Shown piece after piece: positions 50,703-58,802 of a stretch of 64,000 nucleotides of DNA. The first letter of the stretch is position 1. Every line of letters begins with the position of its first letter. This stretch comes from Bacteroidales bacterium (GTDB taxonomy: Bacteria > Bacteroidota > Bacteroidia > Bacteroidales > JAADJA01), in contig JAGVPB010000010.1 in NCBI GenBank assembly GCA_020052415.1, forward strand, positions 1-64,000, given 5' to 3'. Under the pieces are notes generated by a model, which worked only from the letters and a program-made list of their open reading frames with translations, made no database searches and was not told the origin of the DNA. Position numbers and translations under genes: made by a program.

Positions 50703-51878
50703 ATGCCCAATAATTATGTGACTCGGTTGATTACTGAAGAAGCGCTGGCTTCAGCAAAGGAGTATCCAATCATCAATATAAGCGGTCCGCGGCAATCGGG
50801 AAAAACCACCCTTGCCAGACACCTTTTTGATTATCTTCCATACTACAACCTTGAAAGCCCGGATGTCCGGGATATGATATCCGGAGATACCAGATCATTC
50901 ATTCGTCAAAATCAAGGTGGAGCTATATTGGATGAAATACAACGTGCTCCTGAATTAATGTCTTATCTGCAGGCAACGGTAGATGAGAATAAGAAATGTA
51001 AGTTTGTTCTTACAGGAAGTAATCAATTTTCGATGCTTGAAAAGGTTACACAGTCCCTGGCAGGAAGAACGGTGATTTTAAAATTACTGCCTTTTTGTAT
51101 TTCTGAAATTTCTGCGGTAAAGCCAGGATTATCAGCCGATGACCTGATCTTCATGGGCTCATTGCCTTCGATCCATGCTGAGGGACGCCAGCCAACCCGG
51201 ACTTATCGCAATTATTATGAAACTTATGTTGAGAGAGATGTACGAAATCTGATTAATATAAAAGATATTTCACTTTTCCGGAAATTTCTGAAATTATGTG
51301 CCGGAAGAACCGGGCAAATTTTTAATGCAAGCCAGTTGGCTACAGAAACAGGAATTTCAGTGAACACGATTAAATCCTGGATTTCCGTCCTTGAAACATC
51401 GTTTATTATTTACCTGCTTCCTCCCTGGTATGACAATATTAACAAAAGACTCATAAAATCGCCTAAAATGTATTTTTATGATATCGGGCTTGCTGCATAT
51501 CTTCTTGGTCTTACCAGTCCGGAACAGGTCCAGCGTGATCCGTTAAGAGGTGGGCTTTTTGAAAATCTGGTCCTGAATGAAATCATTAAAAAATATTTTA
51601 ATTCCGGATTAGAACCGGCAATGTACTTTTATCGTGATAAGCACGGAAATGAAGTTGATGCCCTATTGAAAGTTGCACATGAACTTATACCTATTGAAGT
51701 TAAATCATCAGAAACTTTTCGAAACGAGTTTTATAAAAGCCTGGATTATTTTCGAAAGATTTATCAGGATCGGGTCCGGCGTTCATTTTTGGTTTATGCC
51801 GGTGATTTGGAACAAATTTCGGACAATTATAGTCTTGTCAATTTCAGGAATTTCTATAATCAAGTAGATGTGAAATAA
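50703..51878 (+). CDS. AAA ATPase with C-terminal DUF4143 domain
   Basis: A 391-residue protein: Walker A GPRQSGKT at residues 28-35, Walker B-type AILDEIQRAPEL near 73-84, sensor-like FVLTGSNQFSML, then a DUF4143 domain (NYYETYVERDVRNLINIKDISLFRKFLKLCAGRTGQ; WISVLETSFIIYLLPPW; FENLVLNEIIKKYFN) ending in a restriction-fold-like YFYRDKHGNEVDALL..IPIEVKSS. This family is widespread in bacteria and archaea, of unknown cellular role. The nuclease-like D-E-K signature is intact. A second, decayed copy from a different subfamily is at 61470. Confidence 0.88.
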   Translation: MPNNYVTRLITEEALASAKEYPIINISGPRQSGKTTLARHLFDYLPYYNLESPDVRDMISGDTRSFIRQNQGGAILDEIQRAPELMSYLQATVDENKKCKFVLTGSNQFSMLEKVTQSLAGRTVILKLLPFCISEISAVKPGLSADDLIFMGSLPSIHAEGRQPTRTYRNYYETYVERDVRNLINIKDISLFRKFLKLCAGRTGQIFNASQLATETGISVNTIKSWISVLETSFIIYLLPPWYDNINKRLIKSPKMYFYDIGLAAYLLGLTSPEQVQRDPLRGGLFENLVLNEIIKKYFNSGLEPAMYFYRDKHGNEVDALLKVAHELIPIEVKSSETFRNEFYKSLDYFRKIYQDRVRRSFLVYAGDLEQISDNYSLVNFRNFYNQVDVK

Positions 51879-51932
51879 CTATTTCTGGATGGAAATCCCT
51901 TTTGAAATGAAAATGATGTCAAATAAATAGAA

Positions 51933-51971
51933 TTTTGGAAATTTGGAAGTCGGATTTCCAAATTTCCAAAA
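51933..51971. terminator. Perfect 16-bp inverted repeat between convergent genes
   Basis: TTTTGGAAATTTGGAA (51933-51948) pairs with 51956-51971 across seven bases. With A/T-rich ends on both sides it may serve as a bidirectional transcript end for the ATPase gene and the TonB receptor gene, which meet here. Confidence 0.7.
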
Positions 51972-52004
51972 CATCTTAAAACTGGGGCAGGTCGGGTAAA
52001 GTTT

Positions 52005-54380
52005 TTAAAATTCAATCTTATAGCTTATCCCCGGCATCACAATAGTTTGCTCATCCCGGTCAATCGAATTGTCTTTGTAGTTGTACTTGTATCCAAAAAA
52101 CTCCGGTGTTCCCAAAGCATTCATCACCTGGAAGCTCCAGATGCTCGCATGTTTTGGCTTGTTCTTCCTGTAGTTCAGTGTAAAATGCAGATAATAAACA
52201 TTCGGCTTCCGGTTCTCAAAGGCCCGGCTCTCATCATAAATGACTTCCTGTGCAAGATAAGTGGCTTCCTCGTCCACAGGTGTGATCCTGTCGCCACCGA
52301 GCATACTGAATTTTCCGTTCAAACCGATGGTATTGTTTTTATGTTCCCGCCCGACTTTCCATTCCTTACCTCCGACGAAATTGATCACAAAATTCTTGTC
52401 ATAGCGGGCATCGCGAAGAACTCCGTCGCCACCAATGTATGTTGACCTGAAAACAGAAGCCGTTACAATGAAATAATATCCATTGTTCATGTATCTTTCC
52501 AGAGTCAGATCCAAACCATAATTTTCACCGGTGCCTTCATTTGTCAGCGAATCGTTGATATACCAGTCCTGGTCAAGATTTATCAAAGAGTATGAAGTTC
52601 CGGGTCTTACAGGAACACTGAACAGGTGCTGGTAAAAGGCTTCTGCTTTGAACCTCAGGTTTTCGTTCAGACCGAGATCATAACCGAGTACAAAGTGCCG
52701 CGACTTTGTAAAATCAAGGTTTCTGTTGGGAACTGAATTTCCGTTTGCAGTTGGATTTTGGGCAAGATAAATGAACAGCATTTCGAGTTTGCTGTGCGAA
52801 CCATAACCTACACTCAGAGATTGAAAAGTACTGAAATTCCATTTTAAACCCAGCCTGGGTTCGAAAGTATAGTGGCCGTTCAACGTAAAATACTGAAAAT
52901 GTACTCCTGCATTTGCTGTCAGCTTTTCAGAAAGATCGAACCGTGATTGCGAAAAACCCTGGATCAGCTCGCTGTTTCCATTATCATCAACGACGGTAAT
53001 GAGCTCTTGTGACACTGTTGGCGATTCTTGGATCAGCATGTTATAATTCAGAAGATGAAGGGTAAAGCCGGTCCTGTTTGTATGTTTAGCACTGAATTTA
53101 TGATTGAGAAAAGAAGTAATACTATATTTCAATGAATAGTTTTGGATATTACTGGAAGAGTGAAAAACATTTAGGGTATCCATCATGTCATATTTCATTT
53201 CAATGCCTTCTCCCGACAGTGCCAATGATGAATTCAAATAAGATTTCTTCCCGATGATCAGTTTATGAGTCAATCCTAAGGCTCCCATGTATGGTTGTCC
53301 GGTTCCTTCTTCCTGATCCGTTTCATATTGCCATTCATCCGGTTCTTCTTCTACCCTAGTCCCTGAAATATCGGTTGACCCGATTCCCCAAAGTGAAAAG
53401 CTTCCGGCTTTTTTGGTCGGAAAATCCATTTTGAACGACAAATCCTGGTATTTGATCCTTCCGGCATCTTCAGGAAGAATGGGAGCCAATAAAGCAAATA
53501 TTGAGTAACGGTAATTAAAAAGATAGGCAGATCCTTTTCCTTTTCTGAAAGGCCCTTCTGATGAAACATCAATACCGATAAGTCCGATCTGAACAGCATG
53601 TTCGTAATTATCGGCATTTCCCGACCTCAATTTTAAATCGAAAACACCTGAGAGAGCATTGCCGAATTCTGCCGGAAAAGCCCCGGTATAAAAGTCGGAT
53701 GAACCCAGCATTTGAGAGCTCAGGGCCGTAAGTCCGCCGCCGCCGAAAGAGGTCATATTCGCAAAATGGCTGGGATTCGAAATTTCAAGTCCTTCCATTC
53801 TCCATAATAATCCTTTGGGTGCATTTCCGCGAATGACGATACCATTGCTGTTCATGTTCTCCGCAACACCTGCATAAGATGAAACAAGGTGCGAAGGATC
53901 ATCAAAGCCGCCGGCAAACCTTCTCGCTTCCTCCATGTTGATCTGCCGTGCGCTGATGATCGCCATTGAATTCACGGCATCCTTTTTATCCGCCTTTGCA
54001 TTGACCACAACCTGTCCGAGGCTTACAACCGATTCTTTAAGTCCCGCATTAATGATCACTTCTTTTCCTGAGCCAACGATTATTTCACTGACAATAAATG
54101 GCACATATCCGGTATAGCTGACTCTGATATCATACCTTCCGAGCGATACATTTTCGAGCCGGAAAACGCCTTCGGTATTGGAAGAAGTTCCGATCAAAGG
54201 ATCAGAGCCGATGATTACGATGGTTGCTCCCGGCAGGGGTATCTGCGTCTCTGCATCAGTTACCTTACCCTTGATGGTTTGGGTGATCGTTTGTGAAAGC
54301 AAAAGACCGGGTAATAATCCTAAAGTAAAAGTTAAAAGTAAACCGGTTTGAAATGTCTGGAATTTTCTTAAAAATATCAT
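52005..54380 (-). CDS. TonB-dependent outer-membrane receptor
   Basis: A 791-residue receptor that imports a ligand across the outer membrane with TonB energy. Signal peptide (1-29), a carboxypeptidase-regulatory-like domain (IKGKVTDAETQIPLPGATIVIIGSDPLIGTSSNTEG) and plug (QVVVNAKADKKDAVNSMAIISARQINMEEARRFAG, VIRGNAPKGLLWRMEGLEISNPSHF) precede the barrel. No SusD partner is nearby and it lacks the SusC-specific length, so it is a plain TBDR, ligand unknown. ATG 54380 replaces an earlier in-frame ATG at 54554, which would overlap the divergent regulator gene. Confidence 0.88.
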   Translation of the reverse strand: MIFLRKFQTFQTGLLLTFTLGLLPGLLLSQTITQTIKGKVTDAETQIPLPGATIVIIGSDPLIGTSSNTEGVFRLENVSLGRYDIRVSYTGYVPFIVSEIIVGSGKEVIINAGLKESVVSLGQVVVNAKADKKDAVNSMAIISARQINMEEARRFAGGFDDPSHLVSSYAGVAENMNSNGIVIRGNAPKGLLWRMEGLEISNPSHFANMTSFGGGGLTALSSQMLGSSDFYTGAFPAEFGNALSGVFDLKLRSGNADNYEHAVQIGLIGIDVSSEGPFRKGKGSAYLFNYRYSIFALLAPILPEDAGRIKYQDLSFKMDFPTKKAGSFSLWGIGSTDISGTRVEEEPDEWQYETDQEEGTGQPYMGALGLTHKLIIGKKSYLNSSLALSGEGIEMKYDMMDTLNVFHSSSNIQNYSLKYSITSFLNHKFSAKHTNRTGFTLHLLNYNMLIQESPTVSQELITVVDDNGNSELIQGFSQSRFDLSEKLTANAGVHFQYFTLNGHYTFEPRLGLKWNFSTFQSLSVGYGSHSKLEMLFIYLAQNPTANGNSVPNRNLDFTKSRHFVLGYDLGLNENLRFKAEAFYQHLFSVPVRPGTSYSLINLDQDWYINDSLTNEGTGENYGLDLTLERYMNNGYYFIVTASVFRSTYIGGDGVLRDARYDKNFVINFVGGKEWKVGREHKNNTIGLNGKFSMLGGDRITPVDEEATYLAQEVIYDESRAFENRKPNVYYLHFTLNYRKNKPKHASIWSFQVMNALGTPEFFGYKYNYKDNSIDRDEQTIVMPGISYKIEF

Positions 54381-54515
54381 TCGGTAAATTTCTTTAATAT
54401 TAATGACAATCTTTCTCCCTGAAAGTCTAAATGCCTCACAATTATGTTTAAACATAAACACTACAACATACGTTAAATTAAAATCTATATTTTCGTAGCA
54501 AAATTCCAGCATTTG

Positions 54516-54535
54516 CAGTATTGGTTGCAATACTG
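54516..54535. promoter_or_regulatory. 20-bp palindrome between the TonB receptor and the LuxR-type regulator
   Basis: CAGTATTG (54516-54523) and CAATACTG (54528-54535) are perfect inverted arms around GTTG, 17 bp before ATG 54553 and 136 bp before the divergent receptor gene. The length and symmetry fit an operator bound by a LuxR-type dimer, so autoregulation and control of the receptor are plausible. Confidence 0.55.
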
Positions 54536-54552
54536 ATAAATCAGTAATTTGC

Positions 54553-55320
54553 ATGAAAGGACTTCAGGATTTATACCAGGAATATTGGGAATTGTTGAAC
54601 ACACAGCAATTTAAGGAAGCCGACCTTGACTTCACTGTTCTGAAAAATCACATAAACTTTTTAGAACAACTTGACAAGGTTGGCAATAGCGCTATTTCCA
54701 TATTTGACCTCAATAAAAAGGATCATGTCTATATATCTGAAAACTACGGTTCGATCTTCGGTTATGATCTGCAGGAAGTTGAAAAGGAAGGTTGGAGTTT
54801 TTTCGATAAGGATTATCACCCGGAAGACCTGTACCACCTGATGGAAGCAGGCATCTATTTTATTAGAATGGGACTTGCTTTACCGGTTGAAACGGTCAAA
54901 GATTACAAACTGATTTATGATTATCGTCGCAACAATAAACAGGGCCAATACATTCGGGTAATCGAACAACAAACTGTTCTTGAATTGGATAAAAATAACA
55001 ATATTTGGCTGGCATTGAGTATTCTGGATATTTCTCCTGAAAAGGACATATCCATCCCTTTTCGCTGTCGGCTGGTGAATTCAAAAACGGGTGAGCTTTT
55101 TCACTTTCCTCCTGAAGAGGAATCACCAAAGCTGAGTACGAGAGAAAGAGAAATTCTTGGTCTTATTTCGAAAGGACTGATCAGCAAGCAAATTGCGGAT
55201 AAACTTTTTATAAGTGTAAATACTGTGAATACTCATCGTCAGAGGATCATCGAAAAGCTGAATGTCAGCAATACAGCCGAAGCCATACAATATGCTTCAA
55301 GACTGGGATTGACGAATTGA
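54553..55320 (+). CDS. PAS-like sensor with LuxR-type DNA-binding domain
   Basis: A 255-residue one-component regulator. Residues 1-175 hold a PAS-like domain (FLEQLDKVGNSAISIFDLNKKDHVYISENYGSIFGYDLQEVEKEGWSFFDK, in parts: DHVYISENYG, FGYDLQEVE); residues 190-252 a LuxR HTH (LSTREREILGLISKGLISKQIADKLFISVNTVNTHRQRII, in parts). No phospho-acceptor receiver. The signal is probably a small ligand bound by the PAS part. A palindrome lies just before the start, and the divergent gene is the TonB receptor, which suggests a local circuit. Confidence 0.85.
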   Translation: MKGLQDLYQEYWELLNTQQFKEADLDFTVLKNHINFLEQLDKVGNSAISIFDLNKKDHVYISENYGSIFGYDLQEVEKEGWSFFDKDYHPEDLYHLMEAGIYFIRMGLALPVETVKDYKLIYDYRRNNKQGQYIRVIEQQTVLELDKNNNIWLALSILDISPEKDISIPFRCRLVNSKTGELFHFPPEEESPKLSTREREILGLISKGLISKQIADKLFISVNTVNTHRQRIIEKLNVSNTAEAIQYASRLGLTN

Positions 55321-55353
55321 ATAAATGTTAATTAAATTTTCAGAGTCGGATCT

Positions 55354-57465
55354 TTAAATCAATCCCTTTCGTTTCAGCATGGGTTCAATCTTTGGTTCTG
55401 AGCCTCTGAACTGAATATAAAGCTTCATAGGATCCTCAGTTCCTCCCTTCTCAAGTATGTTTTTCCTGAAAGAATTCGCAGTTTCCTTATCAAACAATCC
55501 GTTTTCTTTGAAAGCTTCAAACGCATCGGCATCCAGCACTTCGGCCCACTGGTAACTATAATAACCAGACGAATACCCACCTGCAAATATATGTGAAAAA
55601 TAGGGTGTTCTGTAACGCACCACAATTTCCGGGATCAGCCCAATCTTATCCATTGCCGCTTTTTCAAAAGTGTTGACGTCTCTCTGAACTGTGTCAGAAA
55701 GAGTATGCCAGTTCAAATCGAGGTAGCCTGCGGCAGTAAATTCAACAGTCGCAAAACCCTGGTTGAAATTCTGGGAAGCTTTCATTTTATCAATCAATTC
55801 AACCGGGATAGGCTCACCCGTTTTATAATGTTTAGCAAAGGACTGAAGAACCTCAGGTTCCCCTGCCCAGTTCTCCATAATCTGCGAAGGCAATTCGACA
55901 AAATCCCTTGAAACACTCGTGCCGGAAAGCAATTTATAGGTGCAATCGGACAACATCCCGTGTAGGGCATGACCAAATTCATGGAACATCGTGCTCACCT
56001 CTTCAAATGTTAAAAGGGATGGCGTGTCACCGACCGGTTTTGAAAAATTCATGACCATAGTTATGATGGGCGTCACATTGCCTGTACCGGATTTAAACTG
56101 ATCGCGGTAATTGCTCATCCAGGCTCCGGACCGTTTACTTTCGCGCGGAAAGAAATCCATGATCAGAATTGCCTGATGGGTCCCATCACCATCGAAAACT
56201 TCATAAGCAGAAGCATCTTCATGAGGTTTTGGAATATCAGACCGCTCCTTAAATGTGATCCCGAATAATTTTGTTGCAACATCAAACATACCTGTTTTGA
56301 CGTTATTAAGTTCGAAATAGGGTTTTAATAGTTCATCGTCTAGATCGTAATTTTGTTTTCTGAGTTTTTCAGAATAGTACCACCAGTCCCATGCTTCCAG
56401 ATTTTCATTGTGTCCATCGGCAATCATCATTTTCTGAAGTTCTTCTTTTTCCAATTGTGCTTTCGGCAGTGCAGCTTTCCAAACCTGATCCATCAAACCA
56501 TAAACTTTATCGGGTGTTTTCGCCATATTGTCGTCCAGAATGAAATCCGCCCATGTCCGGTACCCCAAAAGTTGTGCTTTTTTAACCCGCAATGATGCTA
56601 TTTTCGATGCAATGGCTGTATTATCATGTTCATTGCCGTTGTTCGCGAGGTTGATATAACCTTTAAATATTTTTTCTCTGAGTTCTCTTTTATCCGAATA
56701 CTGGAGAAAGGGTATAAGGCTCGGCTTGTTTAGAGTAAATACCCATTTCCCCACGAGCCCGGCAGCTTTCGCATCGCTTTGTCCCAAGGCTTTTACAAAA
56801 TCTGGTAACCCGGCAAGATCATCAGTATTCTCAATGACCAGTCTGAATTCATTGGTTTCAGCAAGCAGGTTATCGCCAAACTGAACGCTCAGCGATGACA
56901 AATCTTTATTGATCGCACGAAATTTTTCCTGATCACTTTTATTCAGGTTTGCACCGCCCCTGACAAATTCTTTGTAGGTCTTTTCAAGAAGCATGGTTTG
57001 CTCAGGATTAAGCCCGATATTGAGTTTGTTTTCATATACCTTTTTTATTCTGTTGAACAACTCTGTGTTAAGGTTAATATTATCATTATGAGAAGCCAGC
57101 AATGGGGCAACATCCCGTGCAATTTTCTGAATTTCAGCATTGGTATTGGCGGAGGTAAGATTAAAAAAAACATCGCTGACTTTTGCCAGCAACTGGCCGC
57201 TCCTGTCTTTTGCAACGATGGTATTTTCAAAAGAAGGATCATCGGAATTATGAGCTATAGCTGCAATCTCACCGGCTTGCTGCTTCATTCCTTCTAAAAA
57301 TGCAGGCATAAAATGTTCAGGCAGGATTTTATCAAATGAAGGCACCTCAAAAGACGTATTATACTTCGAATAAAATGGATTGTCTTTTTCCGTCATATTT
57401 TTCTGATTTGATGAACAGGATAAAATAAACATTGTTACAGCAAAAAGGATTAGCAAATTTTTCAT
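55354..57465 (-). CDS. dcp: M3-family peptidyl-dipeptidase (Dcp-like) lipoprotein
   Basis: A 703-residue zinc peptidase that removes dipeptides from the C-terminus of oligopeptides. Lipobox FILSC puts it in the periplasm. The long helical N-domain (LDDNMAKTPDKVYGLMDQVW) is followed by the zinc motif FHEFGHALHGMLSDCTY and the late family pattern FSHIFAGGYSSGYYSYQWAEVLDADAFEAF. Motifs match the Dcp group rather than oligopeptidase F. Its start is 23 bp from a -7 box; the next gene is divergent. Confidence 0.92.
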   Translation of the reverse strand: MKNLLILFAVTMFILSCSSNQKNMTEKDNPFYSKYNTSFEVPSFDKILPEHFMPAFLEGMKQQAGEIAAIAHNSDDPSFENTIVAKDRSGQLLAKVSDVFFNLTSANTNAEIQKIARDVAPLLASHNDNINLNTELFNRIKKVYENKLNIGLNPEQTMLLEKTYKEFVRGGANLNKSDQEKFRAINKDLSSLSVQFGDNLLAETNEFRLVIENTDDLAGLPDFVKALGQSDAKAAGLVGKWVFTLNKPSLIPFLQYSDKRELREKIFKGYINLANNGNEHDNTAIASKIASLRVKKAQLLGYRTWADFILDDNMAKTPDKVYGLMDQVWKAALPKAQLEKEELQKMMIADGHNENLEAWDWWYYSEKLRKQNYDLDDELLKPYFELNNVKTGMFDVATKLFGITFKERSDIPKPHEDASAYEVFDGDGTHQAILIMDFFPRESKRSGAWMSNYRDQFKSGTGNVTPIITMVMNFSKPVGDTPSLLTFEEVSTMFHEFGHALHGMLSDCTYKLLSGTSVSRDFVELPSQIMENWAGEPEVLQSFAKHYKTGEPIPVELIDKMKASQNFNQGFATVEFTAAGYLDLNWHTLSDTVQRDVNTFEKAAMDKIGLIPEIVVRYRTPYFSHIFAGGYSSGYYSYQWAEVLDADAFEAFKENGLFDKETANSFRKNILEKGGTEDPMKLYIQFRGSEPKIEPMLKRKGLI

Positions 57466-57487
57466 CTTTAAAAATTTTAATTGCCGT

Positions 57488-57495
57488 CAAATATA
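57488..57495 (-). promoter_or_regulatory. -7 box (TATATTTG) for the M3 peptidase
   Basis: The reverse strand reads TATATTTG 23 bp before ATG 57465, an exact TAnnTTTG match. Confidence 0.5.
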
Positions 57496-57554
57496 GAAAT
57501 CTTTTTGCCTGTGAGAATTTTTTTATTCCTTTGTTTTACTTCTTTTTATGGATT

Positions 57555-58676
57555 ATGAGATTTCTACTTTTAATGATCACCGGCTTTATTTTTCTCCTTC
57601 CCGTAAAATCGCAAAATTTTATTACTCCGACTATCCTTACAACACTTACTCCTGATTTAAATGAAACATCAGGTTTGATTAACCTTAATGGTGAAATATG
57701 GACGCATACCGATAACGGAGGTGAACCGGAATTATACCGCATAAATACCACTGATGGCAATATTATCAGGACGGTGGAAGTGCATGATGCAAATAATGTG
57801 GATTGGGAAGATATTGCCTGCGATGAGGACTATGTGTATATCGGTGATTTTGGTAATAATGACGGCAGCCGCACCAATCTGAAAGTTTACAGGGTCAGTA
57901 GGTCCGATCTGGCTTCAAGCAATGATGTGGATGCTGATAAAATAGAATTTACATACAGCGATCAAACTAATTTTGAACCGAACTACCACTATACTAATTT
58001 TGATTGTGAAGCACTCACCAGCTTTCAGGATAAATTGTACCTGTTTTCTAAAAACTGGGTTGACAGTCAAACTAAAGTTTACGAACTTTCGAAAGAACCT
58101 GGGGAACATATTGCGGAATATCTTGCCACATTTGATGTAAACTGCCTTGTTACCGGAGCCGAAATGATTTCGTCATTAAATACACTTTTACTGACTGGTT
58201 ATAACGAAAGCGGCGGTACATATACCTGGTTATTTAGCGTCTTTACCGGTGCAGGGTTCTTCGAAGGAAACAATAACAAACTGATCTGGACAACCCTCAC
58301 ACAGGCTGAAGGAATTTGTTATGCAGGCAACAATGAAGCTTATGTCAGCAGCGAAAAATTTGCCGGGGTGATTGAACCGACTCTGTTTTCTCTTGATCTG
58401 TCCGGCTATATGACTCAGGTTGACGTTCCCGTGAATTCACCATTACAGGTCTTTACTTACAATAATCAATTGGAAATTGTTACTCAGTCGGGAAAAGGCC
58501 TAACCGGAAATCTTCAAATTATAGCACTCAATGGCAATGTAATGATGAATGAGGTACTACGTTATCAAAGTTTTATTAAAATTCCTTTAAGCTTTCCGAA
58601 AGGAATTTATCTGATTTCTTTAAAATCAGGATCAAATATTTTTTCAGTTAAAATGTATTTAGCCGGTCAGTTTTAA
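57555..58676 (+). CDS. Secreted protein with T9SS-type C-terminal sorting domain
   Basis: A 373-residue protein from ATG 57555 (signal peptide MRFLLLMITGFIFLLPVKSQ). The body is a beta-propeller-like region (TSGLINLNGEIWTHTDNGGEPELYRINTTDG, then VDWEDIACDEDYVYIGDFGNNDGSRTNLKVYRV, in parts), with recurrent acidic D.N.D motifs, the layout of SdiA-regulated or NHL-type propellers. The C-terminus (LQIIALNGNVMMNEV ... PKGIYLISLKSGSNIFSVKMYL, in parts) matches a type IX sorting domain, so it should be exported to the surface. Ligand unknown. Confidence 0.7.
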   Translation: MRFLLLMITGFIFLLPVKSQNFITPTILTTLTPDLNETSGLINLNGEIWTHTDNGGEPELYRINTTDGNIIRTVEVHDANNVDWEDIACDEDYVYIGDFGNNDGSRTNLKVYRVSRSDLASSNDVDADKIEFTYSDQTNFEPNYHYTNFDCEALTSFQDKLYLFSKNWVDSQTKVYELSKEPGEHIAEYLATFDVNCLVTGAEMISSLNTLLLTGYNESGGTYTWLFSVFTGAGFFEGNNNKLIWTTLTQAEGICYAGNNEAYVSSEKFAGVIEPTLFSLDLSGYMTQVDVPVNSPLQVFTYNNQLEIVTQSGKGLTGNLQIIALNGNVMMNEVLRYQSFIKIPLSFPKGIYLISLKSGSNIFSVKMYLAGQF

Positions 58677-58771
58677 TTAAAAATAAGTTTATCCCCTTTG
58701 GTGTAATTTGGTGTTTCCGTGATTTGGTGGCATAATTAAGAGTCTGTTTTAAAAAGATTTTAATAATTGTA

Positions 58772-58779
58772 TAACTTTG
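58772..58779 (+). promoter_or_regulatory. -7 box (TAACTTTG) for the metallophosphoesterase gene
   Basis: TAACTTTG is an exact TAnnTTTG match 23 bp before ATG 58803. Confidence 0.5.
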
Positions 58780-58802
58780 TTAAAATTTAAGAATTCTCTG
58801 CC

